64,000 nucleotides of DNA from CAVSUR01 sp963846005 (GTDB taxonomy: Bacteria > Actinomycetota > Actinomycetes > Streptosporangiales > Streptosporangiaceae): positions 496,001 through 560,000 of the forward strand of contig CAWJUH010000001.1 in the NCBI GenBank assembly GCA_963846005.1. Direction: 5' to 3'. The notes beneath the pieces are model-generated. The model searched no databases. It was not told the DNA's origin and saw nothing but the letters and a program-made list of their open reading frames with translations. The stretch's first letter is position 1, and each line of letters begins with the position of its first letter. This document shows, in pieces, positions 1 through 9,443 of the stretch. The translations under genes and the position numbers were made by a program.

Positions 1-550
1 TGACCGACTTGGCCTTGCCGTTCGAGTTCTTCGTGCTGCTGGCCTTGGGACTGGCCGACGGCGACGGGCTGGCCGTGCTGCTGGCCGACGGCGACGGGGT
101 GGCCGAGGTGCCCGGGCTCGGGCTTGTCGTCGCCACCGGGTAGCCCGTGGCCTCCAGCAGAACCTGGCGGAAGCGCAGCAGCGCGGTCGTGCCGACCAGG
201 TTCACCACCTGGTTGCTGCCCTTGCCGGGCACCGACACGGTGATGTCGCTGGTGCCCTGCTGCTGGACCTGGGCGCCGGTGAACCCGGCGCCGTTGACCC
301 GGCTCAGCATGATGTTGGCGGCTTCCTTCATCGCCGCCGCGGACGGCGCCCCCTTGTGGGTGACCGCCTGCAGCGTGACCGTGGTGCCGCTGGACAGGTC
401 GAGCCCGAGGCCGACCCGGAAATTCTTGTGCCAGCTGGCCGGCGCGAACGCGTTCGCGCCGAGGACGCCGGCCAGCATCGCGACCAGCACGATGGCCAGT
501 GCGGCCAGGTAGCGGCCCGGGTGGGATCCCTGCGGTCTTGACGGAGCCAC
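1..550 (-). CDS. secD: Protein translocase subunit SecD, N-terminal part (runs off the window)
   Basis: SecD works with SecF and YajC at the SecYEG channel and uses the proton gradient to help pull exported proteins out of the membrane. The frame opens with GTG at 548-550, has one hydrophobic segment (about residues 14-32), and then the conserved start of the periplasmic domain, including GLGLDLSSGT and SVPGKG. After about residue 125 comes a Pro/Ser/Ala/Thr-rich low-complexity stretch (repeated SPSAS units), typical of actinobacterial SecD inserts. The window edge cuts the gene inside this stretch. It lies 43 nt downstream of yajC, the usual order. The family call is firm; the GTG start rests on frame and hydrophobic-segment position only. 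Confidence 0.9.
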   Translation of the reverse strand, partial: MAPSRPQGSHPGRYLAALAIVLVAMLAGVLGANAFAPASWHKNFRVGLGLDLSSGTTVTLQAVTHKGAPSAAAMKEAANIMLSRVNGAGFTGAQVQQQGTSDITVSVPGKGSNQVVNLVGTTALLRFRQVLLEATGYPVATTSPSPGTSATPSPSASSTASPSPSASPKASSTKNSNGKAKSV

Positions 551-593
551 TTGTCGCCTTGTCCTTGTCGGTGGAGCCCGCGGCGCCTGCGGG

Positions 594-1073
594 CTAGATG
601 CCGGCCGGCTTGTCCTCGCCGGCCTGGTCGACGCCGGCTTCCCCGGCCGGGTGCTCGGAGCTGCCGTTATCCGACGGGGTCAGCCCGCTGACCGCGCCGT
701 TCTCCGATGCAGCGGGTTCGGCCGCGGCCCTCGCCCCGGGATCGGCCGGCCCGGACGGGGCACCGCCCGGGTCGTCCTCGGGCACGACATCCATGATGGC
801 GCGGCGCAGCATCTTGATCTGCACGCCGGGCGCGATCTCGACCACTACGTCGCGCTCGTCGGCGGACACGATGGTGCCGTACATGCCGGCGGTCGTGCGG
901 ACCCGCTGGCCTGGCTCGGCCTTGTTCTGCAGCTGCGCAGCCGCCCGCTGGCGGTTGCGCTGCGGCCGCAAGATCACGAAGTAGAACACGCCGAACAGCA
1001 CGATGATGATCAGGAACGGCAGGTAGCTGCTGCCGGAGCTTTTCGTGCTTGCCGCGAGAAACATCGTCCCCAT
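594..1073 (-). CDS. yajC: Preprotein translocase accessory subunit YajC
   Basis: YajC is a small single-span membrane protein that joins SecD-SecF. The protein (159 aa from the chosen ATG) has a short N-terminus and one membrane helix with LIIIVLFGVFYFVILRPQR, which is the family signature. A soluble domain with GMYGTIVSADERDVVVEIAPG follows. The last 50-60 residues form an acidic, Pro/Ala/Gly-rich tail, longer than in most bacteria but common in actinobacteria. The frame is open upstream to 1208, but the ATG at 1071-1073 is preceded by GGAAGG at about 10 nt and fits the family length. It lies between ruvB and secD. Confidence 0.93.
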   Translation of the reverse strand: MGTMFLAASTKSSGSSYLPFLIIIVLFGVFYFVILRPQRNRQRAAAQLQNKAEPGQRVRTTAGMYGTIVSADERDVVVEIAPGVQIKMLRRAIMDVVPEDDPGGAPSGPADPGARAAAEPAASENGAVSGLTPSDNGSSEHPAGEAGVDQAGEDKPAGI

Positions 1074-1311
1074 CACGGGGCATCCTTCCGTTTGATCGCC
1101 GCAGCGGCCGCGGACCGGCCCTGGCGCGGGACGAAAGGGGCGGTCCCGCACGAGGCGGCTGTCGTAAACCAACTGCCGAAGTGTAGCGGCGGTCGGGCCG
1201 CGCACCAACAGGCTACGACTTTCGCGGAGTGATCGTGACCAGCCTGCAGCCAGCTGTGACCATGCCGATACGCGGCATGGCCGGCTCCGGCAGGCCGCGC
1301 CGGCCGGCCCG

Positions 1312-2358
1312 TTACAGGCTGAACAGGGTGCCGGAGGCGCCGTCGCCCCCGGGCGGCGGCGGGGCCAGGCCGAGGTGCGCCCAGGCCGCCGGGGTCGCTA
1401 CCCGGCCGCGCGGGGTGCGGGTGATCAGGCCGCAGCGGACCAGGTACGGCTCGGCCACGACCTCGATGGTCTCCGATTCCTCGCCGACCGCGACGGCCAG
1501 CGTCGACAGCCCGGCCGGGCCGCCGCCGAACCGCCGGATCAGCGCGTCCAGCACGGCCCGGTCCAGCCGGTCCAGCCCGCTCTCGTCGACCTCGTACAGC
1601 TCAAGCGCCGCCCGCGCCGCCGCCCTGGTGATCACCCCGTCGCCCTTGACCTCGGCGAAGTCACGGACCCGGCGCAGCAGCCGGTTGGCGATCCGCGGCG
1701 TGCCGCGGGACCGCCCGGCGATCTCGTCGGCGCCCTCGTCGCGCAGCTCCACCCCGAGCAGCCCGGCCGACCGGCGCACGATCACGCCCAGCTCGGCCGG
1801 CTCGTAGAAATCCAGATGCGCGGTGAACCCGAACCGGTCGCGCAGCGGGGCGGGCAGCAGCCCGGCCCGGGTGGTCGCGCCGACCAGCGTGAACGGGGCG
1901 ATGTCGAGCGGGATCGAGGTGGCGCCCGGGCCCTTGCCGACCATCACGTCGACCCGGAAGTCCTCCATGGCGAGGTAGAGCATCTCCTCGGCCGGGCGGG
2001 CCACCCGGTGGATCTCGTCGATGAACACCACGTCGCCCTCGGTCAGGGTCGACAGCACGGCGGCCAGGTCCCCGGCCCGCTCGATGGCCGGGCCGGAGGT
2101 CAGCCGCAGCGGCACCCCCAGCTCGGCCGCGATGATCATGGCGACGGTGGTCTTGCCCAGGCCGGGCGGCCCGGACAGCAGCATGTGGTCGGGTACCCGG
2201 CCGCGGCCCATGGCCCCGGCCAGCACCAGCGACAGCTGCTCGCGGACCCGGTGCTGGCCGACGAAGTCAGCCAGCCGCTTGGGCCGCAGCGCGCTCTCGA
2301 TGACCCGCTCGTCCGCCTCGGCCAGCGGTGAGACCACCCGGTCGGGCTCGCTGCTCAC
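1312..2358 (-). CDS. ruvB: Holliday junction branch migration ATPase RuvB
   Basis: RuvB is the hexameric AAA+ motor that drives branch migration of Holliday junctions with RuvA before RuvC cuts them. The 348-aa protein has the N-terminal LRPKRLADFVGQ motif, Walker A GPPGLGKTT (63-71), Walker B with DEIH (114-117), sensor-1 ATTRAG (161-166), the arginine region RDRF (173-176) and a C-terminal winged-helix domain. Length and motif order match the family. It is the last of the ruvC-ruvA-ruvB set; the spacing to ruvA is 88 nt. Confidence 0.97.
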   Translation of the reverse strand: MSSEPDRVVSPLAEADERVIESALRPKRLADFVGQHRVREQLSLVLAGAMGRGRVPDHMLLSGPPGLGKTTVAMIIAAELGVPLRLTSGPAIERAGDLAAVLSTLTEGDVVFIDEIHRVARPAEEMLYLAMEDFRVDVMVGKGPGATSIPLDIAPFTLVGATTRAGLLPAPLRDRFGFTAHLDFYEPAELGVIVRRSAGLLGVELRDEGADEIAGRSRGTPRIANRLLRRVRDFAEVKGDGVITRAAARAALELYEVDESGLDRLDRAVLDALIRRFGGGPAGLSTLAVAVGEESETIEVVAEPYLVRCGLITRTPRGRVATPAAWAHLGLAPPPPGGDGASGTLFSL

Positions 2359-2446
2359 GGCGTCTCCCCGTGCGCTGCTGCGCTCGCGGCACGTGCGCCG
2401 CGGGGTTTTCCCTGACTCGCTTCTCCGCCCGCGGTGCGTGCGCCGC

Positions 2447-3094
2447 TCACGTCCGCCCCAGTACTCGCAGCGCGGCGCGGAGCGCGGTGGCGACGTCGAT
2501 CCCGCCGCCGGGCTGGCTGTCGTCCGGCGCGGCGGCCTGCAGCTCGGGCTCGACCGCGGCGATGGCCTGATCGGCGTCGCGGGCCTGCCAGCCGAGGCTG
2601 ATCAGGCCTGACCGCACCTGCTCGCGCCAGGAGCCGGCGGGCGGGCGAGGCGCCGGCAGGCCGGCTGCCGGCGGCCCGGCTCCGATGTCGCCGGGCGCGC
2701 CGAGCCGGCCGGCCAGCTCCAGCACGATCCGCTGCGCGCCCTTGCGGCCGATGCCGGGCACGGTGGTGAGCGCGGCCAGGTCCTCGGCGGCCACGGCCCG
2801 GCGCAGCGCGTCCGGGGTGAACACGGCCAGCATGGCCAGCGCGAGCCGGGGCCCGACGCCGCTGGCGGTCTGCAGCAGCTCGAAGGTGTTGCGCTCGTCG
2901 TCGTCGGCGAAGCCGTACAGGGTGAGGGCGTCCTCGCGGACCACCAGCGAGGTGGCGACCCGGGCCCGCTCCCCCGGCCGCAGCCGGGCCAGCGTGCCGG
3001 GCGCGCACTGCACCAGCAGCCCGACCCCGCCGACCTCGATCACCGCGCCGTCCGGCGCCACCGAGCTGACCGTGCCGTTCAGGTGCGCGATCAT
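2447..3094 (-). CDS. ruvA: Holliday junction DNA-binding subunit RuvA
   Basis: RuvA binds the four-way junction as a tetramer and loads RuvB. The 215-aa protein starts MIAHLNGTV, the usual RuvA N-terminus. It carries the OB fold, two helix-hairpin-helix motifs (GVGPRLAL at 79-86 and VPGIGRKGA at 112-120), a Pro/Ala-rich linker and a C-terminal three-helix domain that contacts RuvB. The start is fixed by AGGAGAGG about 7 nt upstream and by an ATGA overlap with the restored ruvC stop. The same frame is open further upstream, but that part is arginine-rich shadow. Confidence 0.95.
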   Translation of the reverse strand: MIAHLNGTVSSVAPDGAVIEVGGVGLLVQCAPGTLARLRPGERARVATSLVVREDALTLYGFADDDERNTFELLQTASGVGPRLALAMLAVFTPDALRRAVAAEDLAALTTVPGIGRKGAQRIVLELAGRLGAPGDIGAGPPAAGLPAPRPPAGSWREQVRSGLISLGWQARDADQAIAAVEPELQAAAPDDSQPGGGIDVATALRAALRVLGRT

Positions 3095-3722
3095 CGTCCC
3101 ATCCTCTCCTGGCGCCGGCTGCCGCCTGGCCCGGCCGGCCCCGCGCCGCGGGCCGCGGCGGCCGCGGCCGCCAGCCGGGCCTGCGCGGAACCGGGCCCGC
3201 GGCCCTGGCCGGCCCGGGCGGCAGCGGCGGCCGCGGCCAGCCGGGCTTGGGTGCCGCCGCGCCACAGGTGGCAGATCGCGAGGGCCAGCGCGTCGGCGCA
3301 GTCGGCGGGACGCGGCGGGTCGGTGAGCCGCAGCAGCCGGCGACCATCAGCGTGACCTGCGCCTTGTCGGCCCGGCCACTGCCGGTCACGGCGGCTTTGA
3401 CCTCGCTCGGGGTGTGCAGCGCCACCGGAAGGCCGCGCCGCGCGGCGCAGGTGATCGCGACCGCGCCGGCCTGCGCGGTGCCCATGACCGTGCGCACGTT
3501 GTGCTGGCTGAACACCCGCTCGACCGCGACCGCGTCCGGCTGGTAAGCGTCGAGCCACCGCTCGACGCGCTGCTCTACGGCCAGCAGCCGGGCGCCGATG
3601 TCGTCGGCCGGCGGGGTGCCGACCACCTCGGTGGCGACCAGCGTCAGCGGCCGGCCGGGCTCGCCCTCGACAATGCCCAGGCCGCAGCGGGTCAGGCCGG
3701 GGTCGACCCCGAGCACGCGCAC
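3091..3722 (-). pseudogene. ruvC: Holliday junction resolvase RuvC, one frameshift in this sequence
   Basis: RuvC is the nuclease that resolves Holliday junctions. The first two thirds are normal: LGVDPGLTRCG with the first catalytic Asp, VAVERVFSQHN with the catalytic Glu, and GSGRADKAQV. Near 3340 the frame breaks. One base (C on the coding strand, within gcc-cgg) seems to be missing, and the other frame then gives LLRLTDPPRPADCADALALA with the last acidic pair. The restored end overlaps the ruvA ATG by 4 nt, which supports a live gene and a sequence error. The tail is unusually Ala/Gly/Arg-rich. The start is taken as GTG 3720-3722; ATG 3756-3758 is possible. Confidence 0.85.
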
Positions 3723-3838
3723 TCCGTCACCCGCCCGTCCCGGTCCGCTCACGAACATGTGTTCGGGAGTGAGACTACCCCGCCGGGCCGCCCCGGCCGG
3801 CCCAGCCGCCCGGCGTGTCGCCCCGGCCACCCCCGAAG

Positions 3839-3921
3839 TCACATTCACGGGGCCAGATGCCCCTCGATGTCACATTCACGGGGCCAGATGCTCCTCGATG
3901 TCACATCCAGGGGCAGATACC
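3839..3921. repeat. Tandem 31-bp intergenic repeat, 2 full copies and a partial third
   Basis: Copy 1 (3839-3869) and copy 2 (3870-3900) are 31 bp long and differ at one position. Each starts TCACATTCACGGGGCCAGAT. A degenerate third copy starts at 3901. They fill the gap between the Eis-like gene and ruvC, upstream of ruvC. No coding sense is evident. They could be a regulatory array or part of a dispersed repeat family. Confidence 0.8.
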
Positions 3922-3944
3922 GGAACCCCGGGACGCGGCAGCGG

Positions 3945-5233
3945 TCAGAAGTAGTCGGCCATGTGGGGGCCGGCGGCGAAGGCGGCGTTCAGGGCGTCGT
4001 CGGCGGCCGGGCCGCCGCCCGCGCAGGCCGGCGACGCGCAGCGCGTGCAGCGGGATCCCGGCGTAGAGCGCGGCGAGGCCGCGGGGGCCGAGCGCCACCG
4101 GGCTCGCGCCGGCGGGCTGGCGCGGATCGGCACCGCCAGCGAGCGGGGTGAGGGTGCCCGGCCGGCCGCGACTTCCAGCAGCCAGCGGCCGGTATTGGCC
4201 GGCCGCTGCCGGTCGGTCACCGCCAGCGGCACGCGGGCGGTGACCGCGGCCGGGAAGCCGCGGGCGGCAATCGCCGCGGGCGCGTCGACCAGCCGCAGCA
4301 TCCACCGCCACCGGTGCCCGAGGTCCACGTCCGCCTCGTGCGCCAGCCAGGCCAGCGGGTCGTCCGGGGCGAGGTAGCCGCGCAGGGTGTGCGCCATCGT
4401 GGCGTGCGAGGCCAGCACCGACCAGATGGCCCTGGCGGTGGCGGCCGAGCCGGCCACGGCCCGGTTGACCAGGATCTCGCGGTGCCCGTCCGCCCACCGG
4501 TAGGCCACGAACCCGTCGTCGGCCAGGTAGCAGAACCGGCCCGGCTCGGCCAGCCAGCCCGCGAACACCGAGGTCTCGCGGACGACGGGCCCGCTGTCGG
4601 CGCGGGCCGCGTGCACGGCGGCCAGGACCGACGTCACCTGCCCGGCGTCGGCGGGGCCGGCCCGCCGGAGCCGCCCGCCGGGCAGGCCCGCGGCCGCCCC
4701 GTCCGCCCCGTCCGCCCGGCGAACGTCAGCGCCGCCGGTCCCGGCCAGGTCGGGGTCGGGGGCGGTGAGCCGGGTCAGGGCCCGGACCGGCAGCACGGTC
4801 TCGTAGTGCGCGCCCGCCAGCTCCCAGCCGAGCGACCGGTAGATCGACGACGTCGCCGGGTACAGCACCGACACCGGGTAGCCGCGGGCAGCAATCAGCT
4901 CAAGCAGGGCCGCCATCAGGGCCCGGCCGAGGCCGGCGCCGCGCAGTTCCGGCGCCACCTTGACCCCGGCCACCCCGGCCATCGGCACCGCCCGGCCGTG
5001 CCAGAACTGGCGCATGTTCAGGAAACGGGCCGACCCGATCAGGCGCGGGCCGTCGAACGCGCCGAGCAGCCTGCCGTCGGCGACCGCGATCCGCAGCCCG
5101 GTCAGCCACTGGGCGCGCTTAGCCGCACTGACCGGGCCGAACGCCCGGTCCCGCAGGTCGAGCTCGGCGTCCAGGTCGTCGCCCGGGTGCAGCGGGCGGA
5201 TGTCCAGCCGGCCAGCGCCGCGGCCGCGGTCAT
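3945..5233 (-). pseudogene. Eis-like GNAT N-acetyltransferase with three frame breaks
   Basis: Eis-family enzymes use acetyl-CoA to acetylate amines such as aminoglycosides. The central part reads well: VKVAPELRGAGLGRAL (acetyl-CoA motif), VSVLYPATSSIYRSLGWELAG, a second GNAT-like half, and a sterol-carrier-like C-terminal domain. Three breaks need correction. At about 5210 one C seems missing, so that MTAAAALA joins RLDIRPL. At about 4140 and 4020 the frame shifts out and back around LYAGIPLHALRVAGL. The corrected protein ends in Phe; in studied Eis proteins the C-terminal carboxylate takes part in catalysis. It lies 22 nt after yebC. Probably a real gene in poor-quality sequence. Confidence 0.7.
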
Positions 5234-5255
5234 CGCCGGGCCGGGCGGCGCAGCC

Positions 5256-6008
5256 TCACCCGAGCCGCTCCATGACGTCGTCGGGCACCGAGTAGTTGGC
5301 GTAGACGTCCTGCACGTCGTCGGAGTCCTCAATGGCCTCGATCAGCCGGAACACCCTGCGGGCGTGGTCCTCGTCCAGCGGGACCTCGACCGACGGCAGG
5401 AACGCGACCTCGGCCGAGTCGTAGTCGATGCCGGCGTCCTGCAGCGCCTTGCGCACCGTGATCAGGTCGGTCGCCTCGCTGATCACCTCGAACGAGTCGC
5501 CGAGGTCGTTGACCTCCTCGGCGCCGGCCTCCAGCACCGCGGTGAGCACGTCATCCTCGGTCGCCCCGCCGGCCTGGGGCACGATGACCACGCCGCGCCG
5601 GTTGAACATGTAGGACACCGAGCCCGCGTCGGCCATCGAGCCGCCGTTGCGGGTCAGCGCGGTGCGCACCTCGGCCGCGGCCCGGTTCTTGTTATCGGTC
5701 AGGCATTCGACCAGCACCGCCACCCCGCCGGGCGCATACCCCTCGTAGTGCACGGACTCGTAGGTGGCGCCGCCGGCCTCCAGGCCCGCGCCGCGGCGCA
5801 CGGCCCGGTCGATGTTGTCGTTGGGGACCGAGCTGCGCTTGGCCTTCTGCACCGCGTCGTACAGCGTCGGGTTGCCCGCCGGATCGGGCCCGCCGTTGCG
5901 CGCGGCCACCTCGACGTTCTTGATCAGCTTGGCGAATAGCTTGCCGCGGCGGGCGTCGACGACCGCCTTCTTGTGCTTGGTCGTCGCCCACTTGGAGTGG
6001 CCGCTCAT
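5256..6008 (-). CDS. YebC/PmpR (TACO1) family protein
   Basis: This 250-aa protein has the full YebC/TACO1 pattern: MSGHSKWATTKHKK at the start, then GNPTLYDAVQKAK, NIDRAVRRG, YEGYAPGGVAV, RTALTRNGG and a C-terminal acidic segment. Members have been described as DNA-binding regulators (PmpR type) and as translation factors that help ribosomes pass difficult stretches such as proline runs. The sequence does not say which applies. The ATG overlaps the pdxT stop (ATGA), so the two are probably translated together. Placement next to ruvC and pdxST is the standard actinobacterial order. It is intact amid frameshifted neighbours. Confidence 0.95.
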   Translation of the reverse strand: MSGHSKWATTKHKKAVVDARRGKLFAKLIKNVEVAARNGGPDPAGNPTLYDAVQKAKRSSVPNDNIDRAVRRGAGLEAGGATYESVHYEGYAPGGVAVLVECLTDNKNRAAAEVRTALTRNGGSMADAGSVSYMFNRRGVVIVPQAGGATEDDVLTAVLEAGAEEVNDLGDSFEVISEATDLITVRKALQDAGIDYDSAEVAFLPSVEVPLDEDHARRVFRLIEAIEDSDDVQDVYANYSVPDDVMERLG

Positions 6009-6669
6009 GATCTTGTCCTTACCATCTCTACGAAAAGCCGGTGGACGCGCAGGTCCGGCGTCAGCTCGGGGTGGAACGCGGTGGCGAGCGCCGGGCCCTG
6101 GCGCACCGCGACGATCCTACCGGTGCCGGTCTCGGTGGCGAGGATCTCCACCTCCGGGCCGGCCTGCTCGACCCAGGGCGCGCGGATGAAGACCGCGTGG
6201 AACGGCGGGCCGTCGTCGCCGTGCAGGGTCACGTCGCTCTCGAACGACTCGGCCTGGCGGCCGAACGCGTTGCGGCGCACGGTCATGTCGATCGCGCCCA
6301 GCGTCTGCTGCTCGCTGGCCCGCTCTACCAGCCGCGCTGGCCAGCAGGATCATTCCCGCGCAGGACCCGAACACCGGCAGGCCGCCGCCGATCAGCTTGC
6401 GCAGCGGGCCGTCCAGGTCGAACGCGGCCAGCAGCTTCCACATGGTGGTGGACTCGCCGCCCGGGATGACCAGGCCCGTCCACGGTCTCCAGCTCGGCGG
6501 CCCGGCGCACCGGCACCGGCGCGGCACCCGCGCTGGCCAGGGCGCGCAGGTGCTCGGCCACGTCGCCCTGCAGGGCGAGCACCCCGACCGCGGGCCGGGT
6601 CGTCCCGCCCGCCGCCGCCGTGGCCGCGGGCGCGGCCGTCCCCGCCCCGGGCACTGCTGGCTGCCGCAA
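6005..6669 (-). pseudogene. pdxT: Pyridoxal 5'-phosphate synthase glutaminase subunit PdxT, two frame breaks
   Basis: PdxT releases ammonia from glutamine and feeds it to PdxS in the DXP-independent vitamin B6 route. Three frames together give the whole enzyme: VGVLALQGDVAEHL, then LVIPGGESTTMWKL and GSCAGMILLA with the nucleophile Cys, then GAIDMTVRRNAFGRQ and AFHPELTPD with the catalytic His and Glu. Breaks lie near 6474 (an extra G in gacGggcctg) and 6340 (one extra base after LLAS). The start is a TTG at 6667-6669 or a GTG at 6652-6654. It follows pdxS by about 8 nt and overlaps yebC. All catalytic motifs remain, so sequence error is likely. Confidence 0.85.
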
Positions 6670-6676
6670 GCCCGGC

Positions 6677-7614
6677 CTACCAGCCGCGGCTGGCGTAGTG
6701 CTGCTCGGGCGGCAGGGTGTCCAGGTTGATGCCGACCATCGGCTCGCCCAGGCCGCGCGACACCTTGGCGATCACGTCCGGGTCGTCGTGGAAGGTGGTC
6801 GCCTTGACGATGGCGGCGGCCCGGGCCGCGGGGTCGCCGGACTTGAAGATGCCCGAGCCGACGAACACGCCCGTCCGCGCCGAGCTGCATCATCATCGCC
6901 GCGTCCGCCGGGGTGGCGATGCCGCCCGCGGTGAACAGCACGACCGGCAGCTTGCCCGCCGCGGCCACCTCGGCCACCAGCTCGTACGGCGCCTGCAGCT
7001 CCTTGGCCGCGCTGTACAGCTCGTCGCGCGGCAGGCCGGCCAGCCGGCGCGATGCTCGCCGCGGATGCCGCGCATGTGCCGGGTGGCCTCGACCACGTTG
7101 CCGGTGCCGGCCTCGCCCTTGGACCTGATCATCGCGGCGCCCTCGGTGATCCGGCGCAGCGCCTCGCCGAGGTTGGTCGCGCCGCACACGAACGGCACGG
7201 TGAAGTCCCACTTGTTCACGTGGTGCGCCTCGTCGGCCGGGGTGAGCACCTCGGACTCGTCGATGTAGTCGACCCCGATGGCCTGCAGTACCTGCGCCTC
7301 GGCGAAGTGGCCGATCCGGCACTTGGCCATGACCGGGATGGACACCGCGGCGATGATCGCCGTCGATCATGTCGGGGTCGCTCATCCGGGCCACGCCGCC
7401 CTGGGCCCGGATGTCGGCGGGCACCCGCTCCAGCGCCATCACGGCTACCGCGCCGGCGTCCTCGGCGATCTTGGCCTGGTCCGGGGTGACGACGTCCATG
7501 ATGACGCCGCCCTTGAGCATGTCGGCCATGCCGCGCTTCACGCGCTGCGTGCCGGTCTGCCCGGCGGTGCCCGCGAGGCCGGTGGTGCGGGCGGGAGAAC
7601 TCGAGCTCAGACAC
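6677..7614 (-). pseudogene. pdxS: Pyridoxal 5'-phosphate synthase synthase subunit PdxS, at least three frame breaks
   Basis: PdxS is the (beta/alpha)8 enzyme that builds pyridoxal phosphate from ribose 5-phosphate, glyceraldehyde 3-phosphate and PdxT-derived ammonia. Pieces in order are KRGMADMLKGGVIMDV, DAGAVAVMALERVPAD, IPVMAKCRIGHFAEAQ, DESEVLTPADE, GTGNVVEATRHMR, LPVVLFTAGGIATPADAA and GVFVGSGIFKSGDP, ending in ASRGW. Breaks lie near 7358 (an extra base after DPDMIDG), 7048 (net +2 or -1) and 6873 (an extra G). The first 25 residues also seem split between frames, so the GTG at 7612-7614 is uncertain. Every block is highly conserved, which argues against old decay. Confidence 0.87.
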
Positions 7615-7739
7615 GGAAAACCTCATTCAGTCACGGTTGTGGCGTGTTCCATGGTAGGAGATGCGCCGCAGCGCGCGTACGATGCGGTTGAACGGCGGGT
7701 CAGCAACAAGCCGCGGGCGGCGCTGACCGGGCTGGCCGG

Positions 7740-8306
7740 TCAGCCGGTCAGGTGCGGCAGGTCCGCGGCCTGGCCGTCGTCACCCGGGCCGACCAGCGAG
7801 TCGTCGATCTCGAAGAACTCCGGCAGCGCCGCGTTGCCCGCCAGCCGCAGCCCGCGGACCAGCCAGCGCCGCCGGGCGGCGCGGGTGACCGCGACGGCGT
7901 CGTTGTAGAACTTGCGGGCCAGGAACACCTGGTGCGCGGTGCCCTCCATCTCGGTCAGCAGCTCCTCGGCGCCCTCCCGGCCGGCCAGCAGGGCGCGGAA
8001 GTCAGGCTGGCCGAACGCGGCGCGCAGCGCCCGGGTCAGGTCGCTCTCGGCCAGCTCGCGGCCGCCGGCCTGGCCGGTGGCCGACCGGGCGTCGTGCGCG
8101 GCGCCCGCCAGCAGCACGCTGGTTGCCGGGTCGAGCAGCCCGGAGGAGGCCAGCTCCAGCGCGACCGAGCTGCGCCGCACCAGCGCCGCGTCCAGCGCGG
8201 CGCGGGCGGTCTCCAGCCGCCCGTGCAGCCGGTCAAGCCGCCCCGCCCGCCACGACACGTAGACCCCGATCAGCGCGACGACCATGATCACGATCAGGCT
8301 GGTCAC
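7740..8306 (-). CDS. Small membrane-anchored protein downstream of pimA (function unknown)
   Basis: From a GTG at 8304-8306 the protein is 188 aa. It has one N-terminal membrane helix (SLIVIMVVALIGVYVSW) and then a mostly helical domain containing LDAALVRRSSVALELASS and HQVFLARKFYNDAVAV. This resembles the LemA-like/NUDIX-adjacent proteins found next to pimA in actinobacteria. As given, its frame is continuous with pimA, so the raw sequence would make a 567-aa fusion. A one-base change near 8335 would separate them, with pimA stopping at 8314. No catalytic residues are recognised. Confidence 0.75.
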   Translation of the reverse strand: MTSLIVIMVVALIGVYVSWRAGRLDRLHGRLETARAALDAALVRRSSVALELASSGLLDPATSVLLAGAAHDARSATGQAGGRELAESDLTRALRAAFGQPDFRALLAGREGAEELLTEMEGTAHQVFLARKFYNDAVAVTRAARRRWLVRGLRLAGNAALPEFFEIDDSLVGPGDDGQAADLPHLTG

Positions 8307-8313
8307 GGCGGCC

Positions 8314-9443
8314 TCACAGCGCCACGGCCACGTGACCGCCCGGCCGAGCGCCACGGTCTGGTACACCCGCACCACGTCCTTGGCCACGACCGGCCAGTCG
8401 TAGTCGCGCACCGCCACCGAGGCGGCGGCGGACACCTCGGCCCGCCGGGCCGGGTCGTCCAGCAGCCGCGCGGCGGCCGCGGCCAGGCCGGCCGCGTCGC
8501 CGCTCGCGAACAGCTCGCCGGCCTTGCCGCCGCGCAGCACCCGGCGGAACGCGTCCAGGTCGCTGGCGGCGATCGGGGCCCCGGCCGCCATCGCCTCGGC
8601 CAGCACGATGCCGAAGCTCTCGCCGCCGGTGTTCGGCGCGCAGAACACGTCGACCGAGTGCAGCACCCGGACCTTGTCGGCGTCGCTGACCTGGCCGAGG
8701 GCCGCCACCCGGGGGCGCAGCGCGGCGGGCAGGGCGGCCAGCATGTCGCCGGTGTCGCCGCGCCCGGCGATCAGCAGCCGCAGCCCGGGCCGCTCGGCGC
8801 CGAGCTTCGCGAACGCCTCGACCAGCACCGGCAGGCCCTTGCGCGGCTCGTCCATCCGGCCGAGGAAACCCAGCGCGCCGCCGGTGCCGGGCCAGCCGGG
8901 CAGCGGGTCGGCCTTCTCGAACCGGCGCACCGACACCCCGTTGGGGATCAGCACCGCGTCCCCGCCCAGGTGCTCGACCAGGGTGGTGCGGGCCGCCTCG
9001 GACACCGCGATCCGGCCGGTGATCTTCTCCAGCGCCGAGGCCAGGATGGGCTGGGCGGCGTGCAGCGCCCGCGAGCGCGGGATGGCGGTGTGCACGGTGG
9101 CGACGATCGGGCCGTCGGCGACCCAGCAGGCCAGCAGGGACAGGCTCGGCGCGGTGGGCTCGTGCACGTGCAGGACGTCGAAGTTGCCTTCCTTGATCCA
9201 CCGGCGCACCCGGCTGGCGGACAGGAAGCCGAACGCGAGCCTGGCCACCGAGCCGTTGTAGGGCACCGGGACCGCGCGCCCGGCCGGCACTACGTAGGGC
9301 GGCAGCGGCGCGTCCTCGTCGGCCGGGGAGATCACGCTCGTCTCGTGGCCGAGCTCGATCAGCGCCTCGGCCAGGCCCCGGATGTGCTCCTGCACCCCGC
9401 CGGGGACCTCCCAGCTGTAGGGGCAGACGATCCCGATCCTCAC
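8314..9443 (-). CDS. pimA: Phosphatidyl-myo-inositol alpha-mannosyltransferase PimA
   Basis: PimA transfers the first mannose from GDP-mannose to phosphatidylinositol on the inner face of the membrane, starting PIM and lipoglycan synthesis. The GT4-type (GT-B) fold is clear: GIVCPYSWEVPGGVQEH at the N-terminus, DVLHVHEPTAP, IPNGVSVRRF, LGFLGRMDEPRKGL, and the C-terminal GGESFGIVLAEAMAAG with the E-x7-E motif. The GTG start overlaps the patA stop (GTGA). The 3' end is uncertain. The given frame reads through into the next gene, while a single-base shift near 8335 would end it at the TGA 8314-8316. The cluster pgsA-patA-pimA is diagnostic of actinobacteria. Confidence 0.92.

Noticed and set aside
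7740..9443. A genuine PimA-membrane-protein fusion
   Set aside because: The helix right after PimA starts at a GTG with normal length, a TGA for PimA exists one base out of frame, and nearby genes have many similar frame errors, so two genes are more likely.
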